Assembly: GCA_964557375.1 (NCBI GenBank)
Contig: CAZKZZ010000033.1
Location: 1-27,086 of the forward strand
Length of the DNA stretch: 27,086 nucleotides
Origin: CAZKZZ01 sp964557375
GTDB taxonomy: Bacteria > Spirochaetota > Spirochaetia > SPDA01 > CAZJBZ01
Direction of reading: 5' to 3'
Shown: positions 7,328 to 14,340 of the stretch, piece after piece
Numbering within the stretch: the stretch's first letter is position 1
Layout: each line of letters opens with the position of its first letter
The notes under the pieces: generated by a model
Told to the model about the DNA's origin: nothing
Seen by the model: only the letters and a program-made list of their open reading frames with translations
Databases searched by the model: none
Made by a program: the position numbers and the translations under genes

Positions 7328-8329
7328 ATGCTTTCTGGTAAAAAGAAGGCTGTAGAGCAGGTGCGCTTCCAGGCCCGGCTCCTGGATGCAGTCGGTCAGG
7401 CGGTGATAGCAACTTCAATTGATGGGGCCGTCACTTACTGGAACCGGGCAGCGGAAAGGCTGTACGGCTGGAAAAAAGAAGAAGTGATCGGGCGTAATAT
7501 CATGTCCGTAACTCCTACCGAGAGTTCCCGGGAGCAGGCGGCTGAAATTATGGACAGTCTGCGGCGGGGAGAAAGTTGGAGTGGAGAGTTTACTGTAAAA
7601 AAACATGACGGCAGTTCATTTCAGATTGTGATAACGGACACGCCGGTTTTCGATGATGACTGCAATCTAGTCGGAATAATCGGTGTATCGATGGATATTA
7701 CCGAACAAAAGAATACGGAAGAGCAGCTAAAGAAGGCCTTACAGGAAAAAAATGAACTGATGAGGGAGCTCAATCACCGGGTAAAGAACAACCTGGCTAT
7801 GATCTCCTCTCTTATCAATCTCAAAGATGCAGCCGGCAGCGGGTCGACCGACCTTTCCGATGTAAAGAACCAACTTCGTGCCATTCAGTATATGCATGAC
7901 AAACTATCTCGGACCGAGGGTACTTTAGAAATTCAGGTCAAAGAGTATATTGAAGACCTGCTTTCCTCCGTTTTAGGGTCTATGGCCGTTAAGCCGGTGG
8001 AACGCCGTATTGACATACAAGACCTCACCCTTCCTGCAAGTATTGCTTCTCCACTCGGTCTAATCATAAACGAAATTGCAACCAATGCAGCAAAGCACGG
8101 ATTTGTACCGGAAAAGCCTGCACGATTTGAGGTTTCTTTACATAAAGAGAAGACCGGCGGTAAATACCTGCTCACCCTTTCCAATACGGGGAGGCCATTC
8201 CCGGATGGGGTTGATCTGGAAAATCCGACGACTCTCGGGCTGCAGCTGATAAACGCACTTGTCGATCAGCTCGGCGGTTCGATCCAGCTCGAACGAAATC
8301 CGATTACGACCTTTACCATTCGATTTTAG
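7328..8329 (+). CDS. Cytosolic PAS sensor histidine kinase, HisKA_2 type
   Basis: This 333-residue protein has an N-terminal PAS domain at about 13-125 (GQAVIATSIDGAVTYWNRAA, LYGWKKEEVIGRN, GVSMDITEQK). A short coiled linker leads to a HisKA_2 dimerization box with His150 (ELNHRVKNNLAMISSLINL). A HATPase domain follows (GLIINEIATNAAKHG, TLGLQLINALVDQLGG). This class is typical of light, redox or general-stress sensors with separate response regulators. No membrane segment and no adjacent response regulator are seen. The start is the ATG at 7328, with GGAGGGG 7 nt upstream; the frame extends to 7274 but that overlaps the -35 element. Its stop overlaps the convergent vapC stop by 17 bp. Confidence 0.87.
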   Translation: MLSGKKKAVEQVRFQARLLDAVGQAVIATSIDGAVTYWNRAAERLYGWKKEEVIGRNIMSVTPTESSREQAAEIMDSLRRGESWSGEFTVKKHDGSSFQIVITDTPVFDDDCNLVGIIGVSMDITEQKNTEEQLKKALQEKNELMRELNHRVKNNLAMISSLINLKDAAGSGSTDLSDVKNQLRAIQYMHDKLSRTEGTLEIQVKEYIEDLLSSVLGSMAVKPVERRIDIQDLTLPASIASPLGLIINEIATNAAKHGFVPEKPARFEVSLHKEKTGGKYLLTLSNTGRPFPDGVDLENPTTLGLQLINALVDQLGGSIQLERNPITTFTIRF

Positions 8330-8690
8330 CGAAATCGTCACCTTTGAAAAGAAGCGGCTCCTGGGTATAAACGGACAGCGCGTACGCGCAGCAGTCTCCA
8401 AGGTTCAGCCCGGCAGGATGGTTTCCTTTCCCAAACCGCCGCCACGCCTCGGCAGCTAAGCTGGTCATAGCACGATCGAAAGGGACGATGTCGATCATAC
8501 TGTGATAAAACAGTAAATCTAGTTCTCTCCGTCCCTCACTCCCCTTACGGGCTTCCAGCACAATTTCCGCTTCGAGAGCGTTGAAGGGAGTAATTAGTTT
8601 CCTCTCACCGGATGCGAGTTTTTCTGCATAATACTCCGCATCTTCTTCCTGAAACAGAACCGCCAGAATAGCAGAGGTGTCAACGATCAT
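8313..8690 (-). CDS. vapC: VapC-type PIN-domain ribonuclease toxin
   Basis: This 125-residue PIN-domain protein begins MIVDTSAILAVLFQEEDAE, the usual VapC opening with catalytic Asp4. Other acidic positions fit the PIN metal site: Glu40/Glu42 in NALEAEIVLE, Asp99 in GLNLGDCCAYALS and Asp118/Asp119 in FKGDDF. VapC toxins are Mg-dependent endoribonucleases, usually acting on tRNA or rRNA, and are neutralised by the cognate VapB. The ATG at 8690 overlaps the vapB stop region by 11 bp, a typical coupled arrangement. The frame is open 12 codons further upstream, but that lies inside vapB. The 3' end overlaps the convergent kinase gene by 17 bp. Confidence 0.88.
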   Translation of the reverse strand: MIVDTSAILAVLFQEEDAEYYAEKLASGERKLITPFNALEAEIVLEARKGSEGRRELDLLFYHSMIDIVPFDRAMTSLAAEAWRRFGKGNHPAGLNLGDCCAYALSVYTQEPLLFKGDDFAKIEW

Positions 8691-8943
8691 TAAAAATGCC
8701 TCGTTCGTCGTATCCGAGAATCTCATCAGCGGGACGGATGTCCCTGTCCTGAAGAGCCGCGCACCGCTTTCCGACCGCTTGTATTTCTAAAAACCTGGCC
8801 CTCTCCGTCCCGCTGCCGTGCTGCAGTTTTTGTTTTTTATCTTCGAGTGCCTCAATAATTACCTGAGTCATGGACGTATCACACGCCTCGGCAACCTCTC
8901 GCGCTAACTGTTCAGCTTTCTTGTTTCTAATGCTTATAGCCAT
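8680..8943 (-). CDS. vapB: VapB-type antitoxin (Rv0623/PSK-like transcription factor family)
   Basis: This 87-residue protein sits directly upstream of vapC. Its N-terminus, MAISIRNKKAEQLAREVAEA, is followed by TSMTQVIIEALEDK. This matches the ribbon-helix-helix-like DNA-binding start of PSK/Rv0623-type VapB antitoxins ('alsIkdpea..LareLA...g.s.teAv..AL'). The C-terminal half (RPADEILGYDERGIF) would wrap the toxin. The ATG at 8943 lacks a strong Shine-Dalgarno. A consensus promoter and two direct repeats lie immediately upstream, consistent with autoregulation by a VapBC complex. Confidence 0.87.
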   Translation of the reverse strand: MAISIRNKKAEQLAREVAEACDTSMTQVIIEALEDKKQKLQHGSGTERARFLEIQAVGKRCAALQDRDIRPADEILGYDERGIFNDR

Positions 8944-8954
8944 AAATTAACTCA

Positions 8955-8992
8955 ATACGTATATACAATATTATATACATATATACAATATT
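8955..8992 (-). repeat. Two 18-bp direct repeats, probable VapBC operator
   Basis: Minus-strand copies AATATTGTATATAYGTAT lie at 8975-8992 and 8955-8972 with a single mismatch. The 20-bp period is close to two helical turns. They cover the spacer, the -10 and the start point of the vapB promoter, as expected for an autoregulatory operator. The function is inferred from position. Confidence 0.6.
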
Positions 8993-8998
8993 TGTCAA
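8970..8998 (-). promoter_or_regulatory. Perfect consensus sigma70 promoter of vapBC
   Basis: On the minus strand TTGACA (8993-8998) and TATAAT (8970-8975) are separated by exactly 17 bp, a 12/12 consensus match. The predicted start point near 8963 gives a leader of about 20 nt before the vapB ATG. Both hexamers touch the direct repeats at 8955-8992. Confidence 0.8.
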
Positions 8999-9001
8999 AT
9001 T

Positions 9002-9367
9002 TTATTCGAGCACTTCCACTTTCCGGATGAGGCCGAGCATGTCCACGTTATAGCAGCGCCACAGGGCGGGTTCTCCATCGTGGAACTCTTTTATCACTAG
9101 ATAGTTAGTACAAGGAGGAATCTGGACTAGCTCTCCGGTCTGCTGTTTGCGGTGCAGCCGCCTGTTTTTCATTACCTTTTTCACGGGAAAGGTCTTCCCT
9201 GTGTTAGGCTCGTAGTAGTCATCCCCCGGTCCCCGGGTACGGATTTCTGTTATCCGCCAGGTTACCTCTGCCCGCTTGCCGAAGTTGTTGACCACCTCGT
9301 AATCGTGTTCCACTACCCGCAAAAGGGACCCGGGACCGATTTCAGTATCTTTCCAGTAGAGTTTCAT
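9002..9367 (-). CDS. Hypothetical protein, 121 residues
   Basis: I do not recognise a family. The protein is soluble, basic and beta-rich, with no signal peptide or membrane helix. It begins MKLYWKDTEIGPGSLLRVVE and contains EVVNNFGKRAEVTWRITEIR. A Lys/Arg-rich stretch around residues 64-76 (VKKVMKNRRLHRKQ) is followed by a compact C-terminal part with two Cys (PPCTNYLV, WRCYNVDML). The ATG at 9367 has AAGGA about 6 nt upstream, which supports a real gene. It lies between the vapBC promoter and the divergent GT-A-like gene, and could be an uncharacterised nucleic-acid-binding or phage-derived protein; I cannot say which. Confidence 0.6.
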   Translation of the reverse strand: MKLYWKDTEIGPGSLLRVVEHDYEVVNNFGKRAEVTWRITEIRTRGPGDDYYEPNTGKTFPVKKVMKNRRLHRKQQTGELVQIPPCTNYLVIKEFHDGEPALWRCYNVDMLGLIRKVEVLE

Positions 9368-9412
9368 GGTACATCCTTAGTATACTACGAAATAAGGTTG
9401 GGACTGTAGGAG

Positions 9413-10972
9413 ATGAACAGATTTCTTGGGAAAAAACACAGAGACCGACGAAAAAGCGAATTAGATACCCCGCCTCCTGTCTCACGCTTGGCTTGGGTCA
9501 CGAAGAACAGGCCCCATCAGGTACTCGAAAGCGTAGAGAGCTTTATCCCTATTGTCATTAACAACAACCATTCTGTCTGCTTCTGCGTCTATGATGATTC
9601 GGATGATGCGTCGGACGCGGCCCACATCAGGGAAGGGCTCCTCGAGGTCCGGGAAAAGTATGACGTTTCTGTACGGCTGGTTACAAAAAAGGACCGTTTG
9701 GAGTTTGCCGGGCGGCTCAAGCGTGAGGGCAAAAAGAAAAACATTCCGCCTGCGATAATCGATTTCGCCTTGACCGATGTCTACCATGCGGGAAAAGCCT
9801 ACGGGGTGAACCGGAACATCGCCCTGCTCGACAATTTCGGCCGGCTCGTGCTCTTCAATGATGATGATGTTCTCGCCCGCTTTGCACGGCCCCCCGATTA
9901 CAGGCCCGGTCTAAAACTTTCTTCACGGGCTAATCCGAGACGCATGCAGTTTTACGAGAGCAGAAAGGCGCTGCTCGATGATATCGATCCCGTGGAGATT
10001 GATCTGATCGGGGAACACAAGCGGTTTTTAGGCAAACCGGTGGACCGGGTGTTGGAGGAGGCCGGACAGACAGGGCTCCCGGTCGATACCACGGAGATGT
10101 CTCCTGCTTTTCGGGCCGCACTCCGGAAAGACCCGGGACGAATCGTCATTACCCACCCTGGGATATTTGGGAATAATGGAAACCATAACCCGAATTCTTT
10201 TCTCGGATGGAAAATAAATGCTCCCGAATTCACTTTTTGTTCACAGGAAGATTACTACAAAAAGATGTGCAGCTCAGAATGTTTCTATGTACCGCCGATA
10301 ACTACTGTGACTGATAAGGGATATTTCTCTTCAACACATTTCGGATTGGACGCTCGAAACGGTCTGCCCCCCTTTTTCCCTCTTTTCGGCGGGGAAGATA
10401 CCATCTTCGGCGTGGTAACAAAGTGGTGTTCCCCTGCTTATTTGTTCAGTTATCCCGCTTTCGGTATATTCCATAATAGAAAAGAGGCTTCTGCTCTGAA
10501 GAGGACAGATTTGACTAAAATTAATAATCGGTTCGGTTTTCAGCTATACTTGTTACTGAATACGTTGTTCGGAAATAAGGATAATGGAGAAGGTGTTGAT
10601 TCGTTATCAGCTCTTGGAGAGGGGTTGCATCATGTAGGTTCGCTCGCCGACGGTGATTTCGCAGAACGTATTAGTAATGTGCTTACTCATTATTATACGC
10701 AGTATACCGGTTTTTTATTAAACCTCAGTTGCCAAGAAGGTGCCGGCCCGCAATGGTGGACGGAAGATATAGCGGAATATAAAAAAAATATTAGAGCTGC
10801 ACTAGGGAAACCGGCTTTTATTGTCCCCGAAGAGATAAAAAACGGCCCTCTCTCTGCCGGAAAGCATATTGGTTTTTACAAGGAGCTGCTGCAAAAATAT
10901 GGAGAACTGTACCGTTATTGGGAGAGTATCGTCGAATTAACCAAAGAAATTACCGTGGCGTCCGATATTTAG
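9413..10972 (+). CDS. Predicted GT-A fold glycosyltransferase-like protein
   Basis: This 519-residue soluble protein begins, after a basic leader, with SRLAWVTKNRPHQVLESVES. That is the beta-alpha start of nucleotide-sugar transferases that open '..a.VT.nRP..L..al.S'. An acidic strand follows (CVYDDSDD, 58-65), then a GVNRNIALL helix and a DxD-type motif FNDDDVLAR with Asp150-152, expected to bind metal and sugar nucleotide. Later segments (PFFPLFGGEDTIFGVV, SYPAFGIFHNR) would form the acceptor side. The ATG at 9413 is the first possible start, because a TAG precedes it at 9407. The GGAG motif touches the ATG, an unusually short spacing. The gene ends overlapping the stop of glycosyltransferase B by 4 bp. 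Sugar and acceptor are unknown. Confidence 0.6.
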   Translation: MNRFLGKKHRDRRKSELDTPPPVSRLAWVTKNRPHQVLESVESFIPIVINNNHSVCFCVYDDSDDASDAAHIREGLLEVREKYDVSVRLVTKKDRLEFAGRLKREGKKKNIPPAIIDFALTDVYHAGKAYGVNRNIALLDNFGRLVLFNDDDVLARFARPPDYRPGLKLSSRANPRRMQFYESRKALLDDIDPVEIDLIGEHKRFLGKPVDRVLEEAGQTGLPVDTTEMSPAFRAALRKDPGRIVITHPGIFGNNGNHNPNSFLGWKINAPEFTFCSQEDYYKKMCSSECFYVPPITTVTDKGYFSSTHFGLDARNGLPPFFPLFGGEDTIFGVVTKWCSPAYLFSYPAFGIFHNRKEASALKRTDLTKINNRFGFQLYLLLNTLFGNKDNGEGVDSLSALGEGLHHVGSLADGDFAERISNVLTHYYTQYTGFLLNLSCQEGAGPQWWTEDIAEYKKNIRAALGKPAFIVPEEIKNGPLSAGKHIGFYKELLQKYGELYRYWESIVELTKEITVASDI

Positions 10973-11841
10973 CCGAGCATCAGCTCTACAAGCTGGTCCG
11001 CTCCGTTTTTGGTGAAAGAATAATCTTGATAGTTTTCGACTCGAAGGTGGGGGTCTTCGAACCGGCGTTTGACAGGAATAAATATCGCTTCTTTTTCAAA
11101 ATATACCGCCTCCCAGAACGCATTGTAGCCTGCTTCGCTTACAATGAGGTCCGCCGCGCTGAAATAGTCAACAATAGGAAATATTCCATTGCCGTCGTTC
11201 GTGGTGTATACCATTTCGTATGTCTCTTCGAGAGAGGAGTACGTTTTTTTTATGTTTTCAAACTCTCCCGGATATCCGGTAGCGGTGAGAAAACAGACGG
11301 GTTTTACTCCGGTAATTCCTAATGCTGTTCGTGACTCTTCTCGAGAGCGGACTTCATCTATATTCCGTATTATAAAAGGATTTATTTCATCTTTTAAAAA
11401 TGTACTTTCAAACGGTTCGATTTTAAGGCACAGATCGAAGCGGCCCGGATCGAAGGTAAGGGTTTCTTCTTTTCCGGGGATGGTAAAGGCGCTGTCGTCG
11501 ATCTGCCTGCAGAGATAGATTTTTTTACAGGTCAGCTCTTGGATGAAGTGGTGAAGAGGAAACCACTGGATGGCCACGATGAGAATGTCCGGGTGCAGTT
11601 CTTGGAGTGTATTGAAGAGAGCAGATGTTTTATAAGATCTTTTGGTTAATTGACTGCTTTGTTCCACCGGTATTTCGATATGACGGACGTTCATGCTTTC
11701 GAGAAGGTATGAAGCTGGAGAGCTGTTTACGATGGTATAGGTGCATTCTATTTTGTTACGGAGGAGTGCATTTGCAATGGACAATCCTCTTACGAGATTA
11801 CCTGAACCGGAGAGTCCGGCAGTGTAATAGACAATGTTCAT
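10969..11841 (-). CDS. GT-B/MurG-like glycosyltransferase (copy B)
   Basis: This 290-residue paralogue of the protein at 2506-3384 starts MNIVYYTAGLSGSGNLVRGL and ends with the same C-terminal block (AADLIVSEAGYNAFWEAVYF, KRRFEDPHLRV, KNGADQLVELML). Conserved internal phrases such as HIEIPxEQS, PDILIV, INPxIIxN, GxPGEFxxIKKxYS and MIYTTN/MVYTTN suggest a structured, functional family rather than drift. The ATG at 11841 has AGGGAG 3-4 nt upstream. It lies 9 bp after the stop of lipoprotein B, the same order and spacing as copy A. GT-B glycosyltransferase is inferred from the Gly-rich start and the MurG-like donor region; an unusual non-transferase member is possible. Confidence 0.7.
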   Translation of the reverse strand: MNIVYYTAGLSGSGNLVRGLSIANALLRNKIECTYTIVNSSPASYLLESMNVRHIEIPVEQSSQLTKRSYKTSALFNTLQELHPDILIVAIQWFPLHHFIQELTCKKIYLCRQIDDSAFTIPGKEETLTFDPGRFDLCLKIEPFESTFLKDEINPFIIRNIDEVRSREESRTALGITGVKPVCFLTATGYPGEFENIKKTYSSLEETYEMVYTTNDGNGIFPIVDYFSAADLIVSEAGYNAFWEAVYFEKEAIFIPVKRRFEDPHLRVENYQDYSFTKNGADQLVELMLG

Positions 11842-11850
11842 ACTCCCTGA

Positions 11851-13113
11851 TTAACAGAAAGAGAAAAATGAGAACGGGTCTGAACTGTTCTGGTAGGTCA
11901 CCCATCCGGAACCGGTAATGTCATCGAAAGCTACTATCCGGTTATTTTCGTCAGGAGCAAGTTCTTCTACACCTTCGTCGATGACGTAGATTTTATCACT
12001 CAACACGGCTAGAAAACGTTGCGGACCGTGGAAAGGGTCCGTTTCATCCGGTTTGCCGGGGAGTTCGTCTACGTAATCTAAATCGGTTGTCAGTTTGATC
12101 ACTCTGGGAGAGAGTTCACCTCCTAGATCAGCAACGTATATATGGCCGTTTTTATGGACAACTTCTTTTGTATCTTCTGCTGAATAACTATTACCTGTAA
12201 GACTCCCTTCTCCGGACGGATTGAACTTTTGTACTCCAGCACCATAATCATGCACAATATAAACCATTCCGTCATCGTCAACCGCTAATCTCTCCGGGAT
12301 AAGTTCATATGTGCTAAGATTATACTCTTTTTTATCTCCTGTACTGTAGTTGTATTGTTTTAAAAAATAAGTAAATAAGTCACCATCATAAATAAAGTAA
12401 TATATTAAGTCGTTTAGTCGATCGATTGCTATTGATGAAACTTCTGTTCCTGTGACAATCGCTTCCGGAGAGGTATCGTTTATATCGTCGAGCCTGATGA
12501 TACCGCCCATACCGCCTGAAGTTGTATTATTCGCTATGTATATCCGTCCTTTATCGTCAAAATCGACATCGTACGGGACAAAATTATCAGGAGAAGAATG
12601 CCCGAGACTGCTAAAATCTGCATAGTCCTTTTCAATCCACCCCGCACCGGTCATATCGTTTATTTGTACGATCCGTCCGCCTTCGGCTAAATGATAAGCT
12701 GCATCCGGGACGATTAGTTTCATCCCCGTCAATTCGAGGGGAATGGTCAGTTCTGTTTCTTCACCGGCGGTAAGGTCTTCGGTAACCGAGCCGGAAAAGG
12801 TGGCTGTTTTGTTCGACATATCCAATGTGAACGTCCGGGCTTCCCCTGCGGGTACTTCGAGGGTAAGGCTTGATTGATCGGCATCAATCGATTGAGATAT
12901 TGTTTCCATATCGTCCCCTGAAACGGAGAGGTTTATGGCAGTGATACGTGACGGGACACTCTTTGAAGCTGCAAGTGACACAATGGAAGTACCGTTATCC
13001 GATAATATCTGTGTATCCGGTTGACTACAGGAGAAAAAGAGCAGGGGCACGATCGCCACCGCTGCAAAACACAGTACAAGAACAAAACCTGTTTTTACTA
13101 TTGTACTATTCAT
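11851..13113 (-). CDS. Lipoprotein with shared N-terminal beta-sandwich and NHL-type beta-propeller (copy B)
   Basis: This 420-residue paralogue of copy A has the lipobox LFFSC with Cys29. Its module at about 50-135 carries LSVSGDDMETISQS, LEVPAGEARTFTL and VTEDLTAGEETEL. The propeller begins with GRIVQINDMTGAGWIEKDY and includes DFDDKGRIYIANN, AIDRLNDLIYY, AVDDDGMVYIV and a final NRIVAFDDITGSGWVTY. The tail QNSSDPFSFF nearly matches copy A. I chose the ATG at 13113 because AGAGG sits 8 nt upstream. An in-frame GTG at 13122 overlaps that Shine-Dalgarno. An extended -10 lies just upstream. Envelope location is predicted; the ligand is unknown. Confidence 0.8.
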   Translation of the reverse strand: MNSTIVKTGFVLVLCFAAVAIVPLLFFSCSQPDTQILSDNGTSIVSLAASKSVPSRITAINLSVSGDDMETISQSIDADQSSLTLEVPAGEARTFTLDMSNKTATFSGSVTEDLTAGEETELTIPLELTGMKLIVPDAAYHLAEGGRIVQINDMTGAGWIEKDYADFSSLGHSSPDNFVPYDVDFDDKGRIYIANNTTSGGMGGIIRLDDINDTSPEAIVTGTEVSSIAIDRLNDLIYYFIYDGDLFTYFLKQYNYSTGDKKEYNLSTYELIPERLAVDDDGMVYIVHDYGAGVQKFNPSGEGSLTGNSYSAEDTKEVVHKNGHIYVADLGGELSPRVIKLTTDLDYVDELPGKPDETDPFHGPQRFLAVLSDKIYVIDEGVEELAPDENNRIVAFDDITGSGWVTYQNSSDPFSFFSFC

Positions 13114-13133
13114 AACATTCACCTCTTCTTTTA

Positions 13134-13142
13134 ATTATATCA
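13134..13142 (-). promoter_or_regulatory. Extended -10 promoter for propeller lipoprotein B
   Basis: On the minus strand the site reads TGATATAAT followed by TAAAAG, matching the arrangement upstream of copy A (TGGTATAATTAAAG). The predicted leader here is only about 14 nt, against about 80 nt in copy A. No clear -35 was seen. Confidence 0.5.
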
Positions 13143-13221
13143 CAGTTTCTATTTTTTTTAGAATGAACTGAGGCAGATTTTGATTAATGTTTATAAATAT
13201 TATGAGTAAAAAGCAAAGGCA

Positions 13222-14340
13222 TTAATGCTCTTTCTCTGTTGTGCCCCAGTAGGTGGACTCCGGCGTGGTGAGAGCGAGCATGTAGGTTTCACTTTCCGTA
13301 TTGATGATACCGGGCCGTTTAACCTCGGGCAGTATCTGGACATCGTAGATTTCATCAACGGAGCTTTCGAACCTGATCGATCCGACGATTGCTCCCGTGG
13401 GAAGATGCAGTACCGTCACCCCCGAGGTCAAAGCTTTCTTTGCAATGGGCAGGTCTTTAAAAGTCGAAGCGTTCTTTCGGAGCCTCGATCGCCCGATAAA
13501 AAGATAATCGCCGCACCGTGCCATCCCTCTGACAAATCCGTCAATCGTATTTACTGTCTCGTAAGTCCATTCATATTGATCTATGCGTACAATCTCTCCT
13601 GTTGAAGAGAAGAGCACGTACAGGTTTCCGTCGTACAAGCGGGGAGAGTGGGGCATAGGCAGATTTTCAAGGAGGATGGTGTTCGAAGGGACATGGATAA
13701 GGACCCCGCCGCTTGGAAGCGTTTCCCGCCAGCTTTGTGGTTTGTTCCCGGTACCTAAAGCGGTAACATACAAGGGAGAGCCTTCAGACATCACCACCCC
13801 GTTTAGATGACAACGGTCTTCGGCTGACAATTCGGTAATGAACGGGGGCCGCCACCGGGGAGTAAAGCTATAGGAATCGTCGATCAACGCCAGACAAGAA
13901 AATGATGTTATCACCCCCCACAGTCCCTCTTTCCCCCAGTCGAGCCCGTGTATGTCGACCCTTCCGGTGTAATACGTGGCCCGTGGTGCGTAGAAACTGT
14001 CATACGTATCGGGTTGTTTAGGATAGCGGGGGGCGAGAGACGGTTCGTTTACAAGGACGATGACACCGTCTCTCGTGGCGATCGCCATTTTGTTCTTGTC
14101 GATGCCGACGGCCATGGCGCGTACGAATGTTCGCGGGAGCTGCACCAGTTTCTCATCATCTTTTGCACTAAGAAAAACAACTTTGCCCGCCTGGTAGGTA
14201 CTTAAAGCGATCGTGCATCCCAATTGATTCAGCAGTTCCGGGACATTGGGCGAGTAGCTGCAGCTAAACGGAGAGGCAGGACCTTGGGCCACGGCAGCCT
14301 TACCGCGCCTTGTTCTCGAAATACCAGATGTTGGTGGCAT
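13222..14340 (-). CDS. TIGR03032/DUF4915 family beta-propeller protein
   Basis: This 372-residue protein matches the TIGR03032 (DUF4915) family. Hallmarks in order are GCTIALSTYQAGKVVFLS, GTRDGV-like ATRDGVIVLVNEPSLAP, FYAPRATYYTGRVDIHGLDW, SFSCLALIDDSYSFTPRWRP, EDRCHLNGVVM, the GGVLIHVPS/LPMPHSPRLYDG block, GFVRGMA, FIGRSRLR, and SSVDEIYDVQILPEV near the end. The family is predicted to be a propeller, often encoded near glycosyltransferases; its biochemical role is not known to me. The start is ambiguous. The ATG at 14340 (GGAG 3 nt upstream) overlaps the FG-GAP gene by 41 bp. The GTG at 14292 follows an AAGG at good spacing and avoids the overlap. The open frame up to 14559 is a shadow of the upstream gene. 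Confidence 0.82.
   Translation of the reverse strand: MPPTSGISRTRRGKAAVAQGPASPFSCSYSPNVPELLNQLGCTIALSTYQAGKVVFLSAKDDEKLVQLPRTFVRAMAVGIDKNKMAIATRDGVIVLVNEPSLAPRYPKQPDTYDSFYAPRATYYTGRVDIHGLDWGKEGLWGVITSFSCLALIDDSYSFTPRWRPPFITELSAEDRCHLNGVVMSEGSPLYVTALGTGNKPQSWRETLPSGGVLIHVPSNTILLENLPMPHSPRLYDGNLYVLFSSTGEIVRIDQYEWTYETVNTIDGFVRGMARCGDYLFIGRSRLRKNASTFKDLPIAKKALTSGVTVLHLPTGAIVGSIRFESSVDEIYDVQILPEVKRPGIINTESETYMLALTTPESTYWGTTEKEH

Noticed and set aside
8941..9000. AT-rich repeats upstream of vapB as a replication or CRISPR-like element
   Set aside because: Only two copies, both placed exactly on a consensus promoter; a toxin-antitoxin operator explains them.
10918..11322. Plus-strand ORF of 134 residues opposite glycosyltransferase B
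   Set aside because: Shadow of the conserved C-terminal block of the real gene; Phe/Arg-rich without a start signal.
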